From: Elusimicrobiota bacterium
GTDB taxonomy: Bacteria; CG03; SLGR01
Length of the DNA stretch: 5,250 bases
Reading direction: 5' to 3'
NCBI GenBank assembly: GCA_012511615.1
Contig: JAAZFS010000247.1
Span: 1 to 5,250 of the forward strand
This document shows positions 1-4,829 of this stretch, piece by piece. Position 1 is the stretch's first letter. Each line of letters opens with the position of its first letter. The notes under the pieces were generated by a model. The model was not told the DNA's origin, did no database searches, and worked only from the letters and a program-made list of their open reading frames with translations. The translations under genes were made by a program, and so were the position numbers.

Positions 1-1506
1 ACTTCCTCTGAATATATTGGGTCGCAGAAAATAATTACTGAGCATACGTTTATATTCTATGTAAATTATGTAATGACTCTTAGGGTTTACATTTCTATAA
101 ATTTCACTGAATCCACCCCCAGAATATCCAGGAGTTTCGGAAGAATTATAAAAAGGTTCAGGATCAGTAAACTCCAAAATACCAAGGTCATAATCTATCC
201 TATATGTCCCCGCTGGCAGTGAAACAACTTCCCTATTATGATCCAGAAATTTTATTACAAAGTTGTCCCGCATAATCCTTGTAGAACCAAAACTGTAACG
301 ATTCTTAAGTTCGGTTGTGAATGTTTCATCCACGCTTTTGATAATAACAGGGTCAGAAGAGTAGCCTACTTCCCCACTTCCAAAGGAATAGCGGTATTCT
401 ACAGCGATTACATAGTTAGATTCTATCCTCTCTCTAAAATCAATAATTCCGGTCTTATTGTCTAAATAAAAGTCACGGCCAGCAACTAGCTGATAAAAAT
501 AACCAGTATGCGTCATGGTAGAGGAGTAAAACCCTACTGTCATCTCCGTCTTATTTTTCTCTACTATAGTCGTAGGATCCCGATCATCTATATAAATTTT
601 AAGCGAGCCGGCATCTAAAGGAAGATGCGATGGATTAAGGTTGGCAGAGTAATATCTTCTACGAATATATGATGTATCCCTGATATCAACTTTTTGAAAA
701 GAGGTCTGCCCATAAAACTCCCTGACATCAGTTGTTCCTTTTGTCTGGGAACCAATGGCCATAAATTTAAGCTTATCATATTGCCCCTTGACGCTGGCCC
801 CAAATACAGTTTTGGAATATCCGACAAAGCTGGTTGAAGGTAGACTTAAATTAATATCACCAAATGCTGCCTGCTGGATTACCTCTCCGGGATCTCCCTT
901 ATAAATAACCGATATTTTCCTGGCATCCTCATCGTAGGCTGGTTTTGCATCAACATAATCTACATTGACGCTGATTTTATCCCCCACCTGCCCCTGAATT
1001 CTAACCTTCAGCTCCTGATCCATCTCGAAACCGCTTGGAACTCCTGCTGGAGTACCCTCAACGGTGCGCTTATCTTCATCTCCAAAATACCTGTGAAAAC
1101 CGTACTTCATTGAGATTGATTTTCTGCCGGTTATGCTCATCTGGGCCTGATAGGGAAGTTCTGTCCTGACATCTGGATACATATCTGGACTGATTACAGT
1201 ATCATCGGTTGATGAACGGGCCTCCTGAACTGCCTGCCTCATTTGATCAAAAGTATCCGTCTCTATGCCCTCTTTTACATCCAGCCAAAGTTTATTGTCA
1301 AAATCCAGCCAAGGACGGTTTTTTGTTTTAGAATCAAACTCCTCGGTAAGACTTGAAGGCTTTTCTTCAGTTATGGTACAAAAATCGAGTTCCCCTTCTT
1401 CTATAAGTGATAGCGATAGTGACTCTGCCTGTACCTGAACCTGCACCCCCTGACACAACACCAAAAACAACAAAAGGGGACGGATGTGAAAATGTGAAAG
1501 TTTCAA
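1..1506 (-). CDS. sprA: SprA-like giant outer-membrane/cell-surface protein, N-terminal part (3' end outside window)
   Basis: An uninterrupted minus-strand reading frame of 502 codons runs off the left edge; I checked every codon and found no stop. The best start is TTG at 1506-1504, followed by MKLSHFHIRP, the hydrophobic stretch LLLFLVL and a likely signal-peptidase site after VQA (residue 25). The nearest upstream in-frame stop is at 1539-1537 and no ATG or GTG lies between. Mature-region landmarks resemble SprA-family proteins: MSITGRKSISMKYGF (from about residue 123), PSGFEMDQEL (about 157-166), YKGDPGEV (202-209), FGDINLSLP (215-223) and SQTKG. Two repeated units of the type 'Y-x-D-x-x-x-G-I-I/L-x-F ... 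Y-I/V-I-x-x-E-Y' follow (GRDFYLDNKTGIIDF and GTYRIDYDLGILEF). In Bacteroidota, SprA (about 2,400 residues) is the outer-membrane translocon barrel of the type IX secretion system; assigning that role here is inference. The stop codon of the upstream transposase overlaps the start, suggesting translational coupling. There is no clear ribosome binding site. The first ten codons derive largely from a transposon end. Confidence 0.72.
   Translation of the reverse strand, partial: MKLSHFHIRPLLLFLVLCQGVQVQVQAESLSLSLIEEGELDFCTITEEKPSSLTEEFDSKTKNRPWLDFDNKLWLDVKEGIETDTFDQMRQAVQEARSSTDDTVISPDMYPDVRTELPYQAQMSITGRKSISMKYGFHRYFGDEDKRTVEGTPAGVPSGFEMDQELKVRIQGQVGDKISVNVDYVDAKPAYDEDARKISVIYKGDPGEVIQQAAFGDINLSLPSTSFVGYSKTVFGASVKGQYDKLKFMAIGSQTKGTTDVREFYGQTSFQKVDIRDTSYIRRRYYSANLNPSHLPLDAGSLKIYIDDRDPTTIVEKNKTEMTVGFYSSTMTHTGYFYQLVAGRDFYLDNKTGIIDFRERIESNYVIAVEYRYSFGSGEVGYSSDPVIIKSVDETFTTELKNRYSFGSTRIMRDNFVIKFLDHNREVVSLPAGTYRIDYDLGILEFTDPEPFYNSSETPGYSGGGFSEIYRNVNPKSHYIIYIEYKRMLSNYFLRPNIFRGS
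1430..1506 (-). other. Signal-peptide coding segment rebuilt over the transposon end
   Basis: Translation from TTG 1506 gives a short basic n-region (K2, R9), a leucine-rich core LLLFLVL at about residues 11-17 and a V-Q-A cleavage motif at 23-25, a credible type I signal peptide. Codons 4-10 (SHFHIRP) lie within the left inverted repeat of the mobile element, and codon 3 (CTT) and codon 11 (CTT) straddle its two edges, so the n-region is transposon sequence while the hydrophobic core is host sequence. The cysteine at residue 18 follows L-V-L and does not make a standard lipobox, so I do not call it a lipoprotein. Confidence 0.6.
1476..1499 (+). repeat. Left terminal inverted repeat of the element
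   Basis: This 24-bp sequence begins GGGGACGGATGTGAAAATGT and ends GAAA. It matches the reverse complement of 2434-2457 at 23 of 24 positions, differing only at base 9 (A here, T in the other copy). Internally it contains a tandem pair of TGTGAAA units. It lies inside the 5' end of the sprA-like gene and just downstream of the transposase stop codon. Confidence 0.9.
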
Positions 1507-2426
1507 TTTAATACCAGATCTGCCACAGCCTGAATTTCATCAGGCGTTTTGTTTTTAGAAATTCTTGTTAAAGCATGAGACACCGTAGAATAATCTTTTT
1601 TGATATATTTAGCTATATTCACATTAGTATGACCACAGTAACGGCTGGCAATATAACAGAAAAAAGAACGTGCCTCTGTTATTTTCTTACTACCTTTTTT
1701 TATTTTGAGATCTGCTGTGGATATATCAAACTCCTCTGCAATCCTAACTGCTAATTTACTTAAGGGGAGTCTCTCACTTTCAAGCGTTTTTCTTCTGTAT
1801 CGTTTTCTTTTAAGTACTGATTTTTTAAATTCTGCATCACCCAAGACCGGTAGAGAACCAGCAGGATATAGTTCTTCTTCATTAAGAATAGATATTCCCT
1901 TCATAATATTGGAGAACTCCCCTCTCCGGCCGCTTAGAGAAATCAAATCAAAAAAAGCATCAGTATTGACCAGCGTATTCTTTCGTTTCCCCAGGTAGTC
2001 ATCATATGAAGACCATTTCCATTCTGAAGGCTTCTCTACAAATCCGGCGCGGACTGGATTAAGATGTATATACTTTATTAGCTTAATCAGATATGTTTCT
2101 TTTGAACACAATATTGAACTGAAACGCCCCTGGAACAAATGTCCTGTTCTGGAATATTTTCTATTAAAGTATGCCGCATATCGAACAGAAATCGATTTCA
2201 TTACAAGTGAAAGAGGGTCTGAGGCTCTTTCAATAAGAAGGTGAAAATGGTTTGGCATTAAAGCGTAGGCATATAAATCAAATGAATATTTAGAATATGT
2301 TTTGGAAAGAGAATCCAGAAAAAAACTGTAATCAGAATCGTCCCTGAATATATTCTCTTTTCTGATTCCACGGTTAAATACGTGATATAAGCCACCTTCT
2401 ATATCAATTCTTGCTTGTCTCGGCAT
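1503..2426 (-). CDS. REP-associated-type tyrosine (Y1/HUH) transposase with DnaA-domain-IV-like C-terminus
   Basis: The 307-residue protein starts at ATG 2426-2424 with MPRQARIDIEGGLYHVFNRG, the usual N-terminus of RAYT-type Y1 transposases. The metal-binding HUH motif is MPNHFHLL (H60 and H62), followed by the family motif GHLFQGRF (95-102) and KYIHLNPVRAG (118-128). The nucleophilic tyrosine is expected in that helix, Y119 or possibly Y112. Such enzymes cut and rejoin single-stranded DNA at element ends through a 5'-phosphotyrosine link. After a variable lysine/arginine-rich linker (about 165-220), residues about 221-292 resemble the C-terminal DNA-binding domain of the replication initiator DnaA: an LAVRIAEEFDIS helix, EARSFFCYIASRY, then IAKYIKKDYSTVSHAL in place of the DnaA signature. 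All key motifs are present and the frame is intact, so the protein may be active. No Shine-Dalgarno precedes the ATG. The stop overlaps the TTG start of the sprA-like gene. Confidence 0.93.
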   Translation of the reverse strand: MPRQARIDIEGGLYHVFNRGIRKENIFRDDSDYSFFLDSLSKTYSKYSFDLYAYALMPNHFHLLIERASDPLSLVMKSISVRYAAYFNRKYSRTGHLFQGRFSSILCSKETYLIKLIKYIHLNPVRAGFVEKPSEWKWSSYDDYLGKRKNTLVNTDAFFDLISLSGRRGEFSNIMKGISILNEEELYPAGSLPVLGDAEFKKSVLKRKRYRRKTLESERLPLSKLAVRIAEEFDISTADLKIKKGSKKITEARSFFCYIASRYCGHTNVNIAKYIKKDYSTVSHALTRISKNKTPDEIQAVADLVLN

Positions 2427-2433
2427 AAATAAT

Positions 2434-2457
2434 TTTCACATTTTCACAACCGTCCCC
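2434..2457 (-). repeat. Right terminal inverted repeat of the element
   Basis: Read on the minus strand it begins GGGGACGGTTGTGAAAATGT and ends GAAA, pairing with 1476-1499 with one mismatch. It sits eight bases upstream of the transposase ATG, so it also forms the 5' leader of that gene. There is no Shine-Dalgarno sequence in it. Confidence 0.9.
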
Positions 2458-2477
2458 CATCATTGTCCCCCATCATT
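2452..2477 (-). repeat. Perfect 13-bp tandem direct repeat abutting the element end
   Basis: GTCCCCCATCATT occurs twice back to back on the plus strand (2452-2464 and 2465-2477). On the minus strand each copy reads AATGATGGGGGAC. The inner copy overlaps the tip of the right inverted repeat; the outer copy lies between it and the -10 box of the minus-strand promoter. It may be a slippage duplication or a trace of the insertion event. Confidence 0.85.
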
Positions 2478-2503
2478 ATAAAGAAAAACCTTGCATTATT
2501 CAA
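2475..2503 (-). promoter_or_regulatory. Sigma-70-type promoter for the transposase/sprA-like direction
   Basis: On the minus strand there is TTGAAT (2503-2498), a 17-bp spacer and a perfect TATAAT (2480-2475). Transcription would start near 2468 and read into the element and then the sprA-like gene. It lies outside the inverted repeat, so it is most likely the original promoter of the sprA-like gene, now separated from it by the transposase gene. The match is by eye. Confidence 0.6.
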
Positions 2504-2519
2504 TCAAAATTTTTACACT
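2491..2519 (+). promoter_or_regulatory. Possible weak promoter for lptF, overlapping the divergent promoter
   Basis: TTGCAT (2491-2496), a 17-bp spacer and TACACT (2514-2519) make a weak sigma-70-like promoter. The predicted start point is about 2525-2526, at the lptF ATG itself, which would give a leaderless message. That agrees with the lack of a Shine-Dalgarno sequence. Its -35 region overlaps the divergent minus-strand promoter. Confidence 0.35.
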
Positions 2520-2525
2520 CCATTC

Positions 2526-3617
2526 ATGAAGATTTTCACAAAACATACTCTCAAACAGTTCGTTCAATACACTCTGGCAAGTCTCCTGCTTTTTACATTT
2601 ATTTTACTTATGGAAAGAGTCTTTCAGCTGGCTGAACTTGTAATAAATAAGGGTGTTGCATTTACTGCAGTAATAACGCTCCTCGCCTACTCTCTACCCA
2701 CTATCCTAGTGCTTGCGGCCCCTATGGCAGGTGTGGCTGGTGTTATTTTATCTTTTGGACGCATGGCCTCAGAAAAGGAGATTACTGCCATAAGGACCTC
2801 TGGAAGCACCCTTGGCCCAATAGTTATTCCTGTAATTCTGGCGGGAATTATCTTTGGAATATTTATGATACCTTTTAATTTATATATAGCCCCTATCTTC
2901 CAGTTTGAGTTTAGAAAACATTTTATCAATATTGCCTCGCAGGATCCGACCCTCCAAATAGAAGAAAACACTATTATGGATATTTCTCCCTACACACTTC
3001 TCTGCTCATCTGTAGATAGAGACAAACAAATGCTTGGTGAAGTGCTGATTTTTAAGGACGCTGTGAAAGAAAACCCAGCCATATCCATAAATGCAGACCA
3101 GGGGTCTTGGAAAATTCTCCCCGATGGTTCAACTAACCTTACCCTTTATAGTGGCGTTATTAAACATATAGATGGAACAAATCCTGCCCACTTCACATCA
3201 ATACTTTTTGAAGAACATACCATGATGCTTCAGGCTCCCAAAAGTTTTCAGAGAGTAAGCAAGAATCTTGAAGCCATGACCGCAGGTGAAATAAAAGAAG
3301 AGATAACTAGGCTTAAAAACTTAGGGCATCCAACACATCAGGTTAGAACTCAATATCACCTAAGGTCAGCTCTGGCGATAGCCATACCTATTCTTCTTAT
3401 AACGGGCATTCCCTTAGGCGTACGGGCTGAGAAAAAAGGAAGAACGATAGGAGTTGGTATCAGCATTTTTGTAATCGCGGCTTACTATTTTTTAATGGTA
3501 GCTGGACTTAAGCTAGCATTCAACGAAACTATTCCGCCGATTATTGGAGCTTGGATGGGCAATATAATTACTTTAATACTTGGGGTTTTTATGTTAAAAA
3601 GAGTATACGCAAAATGA
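2526..3617 (+). CDS. lptF: LptF-type LPS export ABC transporter permease (YjgP/YjgQ family)
   Basis: This 363-residue inner-membrane protein has the family's usual length and layout. Three N-terminal membrane segments lie at about 13-33, 47-76 and 97-118. A periplasmic beta-jellyroll domain follows (about 125-245), then three C-terminal membrane segments (about 281-298, 306-328 and 335-357). Family motifs include LPTILVLAAPMAGVAGVILSFGR, EKEITAIRTSG (83-93), the loop that contacts the LptB ATPase, GIPLGVRAEKKGRT (294-307) and PPIIGAWMGNI. With LptG it forms the LptB2FG complex that extracts LPS and feeds it to LptC. I chose ATG 2526 because MKIFTKHTLKQF matches the normal start; a TTG at 2463 in the same frame would add 21 residues but lies in the divergent promoter and transposon-flank region. 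No Shine-Dalgarno precedes the ATG. The stop overlaps the lptG start (ATGA). The choice of F over G rests on gene order and similarity only. Confidence 0.9.
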   Translation: MKIFTKHTLKQFVQYTLASLLLFTFILLMERVFQLAELVINKGVAFTAVITLLAYSLPTILVLAAPMAGVAGVILSFGRMASEKEITAIRTSGSTLGPIVIPVILAGIIFGIFMIPFNLYIAPIFQFEFRKHFINIASQDPTLQIEENTIMDISPYTLLCSSVDRDKQMLGEVLIFKDAVKENPAISINADQGSWKILPDGSTNLTLYSGVIKHIDGTNPAHFTSILFEEHTMMLQAPKSFQRVSKNLEAMTAGEIKEEITRLKNLGHPTHQVRTQYHLRSALAIAIPILLITGIPLGVRAEKKGRTIGVGISIFVIAAYYFLMVAGLKLAFNETIPPIIGAWMGNIITLILGVFMLKRVYAK

Positions 3618-4399
3618 AAGTCATTCGCCGATATATATTAAACGCCTACCTTTCTCCATTTTTTAAAGGGCTGGCCGCTCTAATGCTTATAATGATTGTA
3701 ACTCATTTTTTTGATTTTCTCCACGTTTTCTTATCTAAAAAACCGCCTCTTTCATTAGTTTCAGTCTACTTTCTTAACAGATTACCCGAATGGTTTGTTC
3801 TCATACTTCCGGTTGCAACACTCTTAGCTATTTTATTTTCTCTCGGAACCCTGAACCGGCATCACGAACTTACCGCGATTAAAAGTTCAGGACTTAGGCT
3901 CCAGTACGTATTTATACCTATTGTTCTCTTCTCCCTTGGAATAAGTGTTCTTTCTTTTTTTATGCAGGAAACATTAGTCCCGAAAGGTACAGCAAAAGCA
4001 GAGTCACTTTTTCTTCAAATTCGAGACCGAAAACCCAAAAACATAAATACAGAAAGAAGAAACTTCAAACACATGGGCGAGGGAAGACGTCTCTATTCTA
4101 TCGAGTACTTCAAAGATGGGAAAGCAGAAGGATTTTCCCTGATTGAATTTTTCCCAAACACATTCAGAGAGCGCCGACACTTATATGCAAAAAAAGCCAA
4201 CTACACTGATGATAATGAATGGACGCTCAGTGAGGGTACCATAAGAGTCTTTGATGATAAAAAAGAACTCATTTCATTTTCGGAATTTCACGAACTTGTG
4301 CTTTTTCTAAAAGAGACGCCCGAAACATTTGCTAAACCAGAAAAAAACCCCGAACAAATGGATTTTCTCTCACTCCTTGCATACGTAGGAAAACTCTAG
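3614..4399 (+). CDS. lptG: LptG-type LPS export permease, N-terminal 261 residues, ended by in-frame TAG
   Basis: The gene starts at ATG 3614, which overlaps the lptF stop as ATGA, so translation is probably coupled. The product begins MKVIRRYILNAYLSPFFKG, typical of LptG. Membrane segments lie at about 16-40, 58-78 and 97-117. LPEWFVLILPVATLLAIL and HHELTAIKSSG (84-93, the LptB-contacting loop) are canonical. Residues about 120-235 form the periplasmic jellyroll domain, including EGRRLYSIEYF. The frame stops at TAG 4397-4399 within the helix that leads back to the membrane (MDFLSLLAYVGKL), before the last three membrane segments. Translation resumes in the same frame directly after the stop with the rest of LptG, and the full read-through product would be 361 residues, the usual family length. 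It may be a recent nonsense mutation, a sequencing error, or a sense-coded or leaky UAG. Confidence 0.88.
   Translation: MKVIRRYILNAYLSPFFKGLAALMLIMIVTHFFDFLHVFLSKKPPLSLVSVYFLNRLPEWFVLILPVATLLAILFSLGTLNRHHELTAIKSSGLRLQYVFIPIVLFSLGISVLSFFMQETLVPKGTAKAESLFLQIRDRKPKNINTERRNFKHMGEGRRLYSIEYFKDGKAEGFSLIEFFPNTFRERRHLYAKKANYTDDNEWTLSEGTIRVFDDKKELISFSEFHELVLFLKETPETFAKPEKNPEQMDFLSLLAYVGKL
4397..4399 (+). other. In-frame amber (TAG) codon splitting lptG
   Basis: The codon is flanked by CTC upstream and CGC downstream, and the reading frame is the same on both sides. Against the usual LptG sequence in this linker (a pattern like E-L-x-x-Y-I-x-x-L-x-x-x-G), no residue is missing or added; the TAG takes the place of one residue, commonly polar or basic. 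A single base change from CAG (Gln) or AAG (Lys) would produce it. The base after the stop is C. The complete genes in this window, the transposase, lptF and the distal end of lptG, end in TGA, as does the right-hand barrel gene. Confidence 0.9.
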
Positions 4400-4435
4400 C
4401 GCGGAGGATTTACTACTCAAGCTGAGGAAGTAATA

Positions 4436-4699
4436 TTGCACAATAAAATATCTTTTCCATTTTCAAATACCATCATCCTGATACTAGGAATTCCTCTAGC
4501 TCTTTGGAGTGGAACCAGAAACAGAACAACTGGCTTTTTTATGTCAATACTTATTGCTTTTATTTACTGGGGAGCTATTTCGGTTGGAAAAGCTCTAGGT
4601 ACTCGGGGGGTTCTCTCCCCTGCCCTTGGAGCCTGGTCAGCTAACCTGATATTCCTAGGTTTAAGCCTAATAATGCTAAAATTCTCCCGCATCACCTGA
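4436..4699 (+). CDS. lptG: LptG C-terminal fragment (last three membrane segments)
   Basis: Sequence in the lptG frame continues from 4400 (RGGFTTQAEEVILHNK) to TGA at 4697-4699, giving 99 residues after the TAG. It includes FPFSNTIILILGIPLALW, GFFMSILIAFIYWG and LSPALGAWSANLIFL, the fourth to sixth membrane helices and conserved motifs of LptG. The listed start is the in-frame TTG at 4436, which gives 87 residues and has GAGG at 4424-4427, eight bases upstream, so independent restart is possible. A GGAGG at 4403-4407 lies just after the TAG but has no suitable in-frame start at normal spacing. The absence of any further lesion indicates that the interruption is recent, or that the segment is still expressed. 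Alone it would be a three-helix membrane peptide; function would need read-through or assembly with the N-terminal part. Confidence 0.7.
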   Translation: MHNKISFPFSNTIILILGIPLALWSGTRNRTTGFFMSILIAFIYWGAISVGKALGTRGVLSPALGAWSANLIFLGLSLIMLKFSRIT

Positions 4700-4829
4700 C
4701 TCTACAAATAAAAAACTAAACTCTTTCAATAAATTCTAAGACTTCAAATCACAAGCAAAGTGCACACTGAAGAATTCAGAGATTTTTTATTCCCCTCCGA
4801 GTTCTTTTCTAGCGAGATTGAGCGAGTTT
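4700..4829. other. Convergent intergenic spacer
   Basis: This AT-rich gap lies between the converging 3' ends of lptG and the beta-barrel gene. Apart from the weak hairpin at 4767-4788, I see no gene or RNA. I found no convincing terminator for the minus-strand gene. Confidence 0.6.
4767..4788 (+). terminator. Weak rho-independent terminator after lptFG
   Basis: A 5-bp stem CTGAA/TTCAG (4767-4771 with 4775-4779) and a GAA loop are followed by AGA and six T residues (4783-4788). The stem is short and AT-rich, so termination may be weak. Position, 68 bases after the lptG stop and before a convergent gene, supports the call. Confidence 0.35.

Larger units (their letters stand above)
1476..2457 (-). 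mobile_element. Single-gene Y1/HUH (RAYT/IS200-like) element with 24-bp terminal inverted repeats
   Basis: A unit of about 982 bp is bounded by near-perfect inverted repeats at 1476-1499 and 2434-2457, and it contains one intact minus-strand transposase gene that fills almost all the space between them. The outer tip of both ends is GGGGACGG. It is inserted between a minus-strand promoter and the coding region of the sprA-like gene. No target-site duplication is visible, as expected for HUH-type single-strand transposition. Long mutual inverted repeats are less typical of IS200 itself, but inverted flanking repeats are usual around REP-associated tyrosine transposases. The exact ends are uncertain by about one base because of G/C runs. 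Confidence 0.75.

Noticed and set aside
238..465. 75-codon plus-strand open frame
   Set aside because: Lies antisense inside the continuous sprA-like frame; cysteine-rich, low-complexity product with no recognisable motif or ribosome site.
615..827. 70-codon minus-strand open frame
   Set aside because: Same strand but different frame inside the sprA-like gene, which is fully open here and has family motifs.
1430..1506. Lipoprotein signal (cysteine after LVL) in the sprA-like protein
   Set aside because: The residue before the cysteine is leucine, not Gly/Ala/Ser, so the lipobox is poor; a VQA type I cleavage site fits better.
1705..1998. 97-codon plus-strand open frame
   Set aside because: Antisense shadow of the transposase linker and C-terminal region.
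2463..2525. In-frame TTG extension of LptF by 21 residues
   Set aside because: Overlaps the 13-bp repeat and the divergent promoter; the added residues have no family match, while ATG 2526 gives the standard LptF start.
2687..2971. 94-codon minus-strand open frame
   Set aside because: Antisense shadow of the hydrophobic part of lptF; no independent support.
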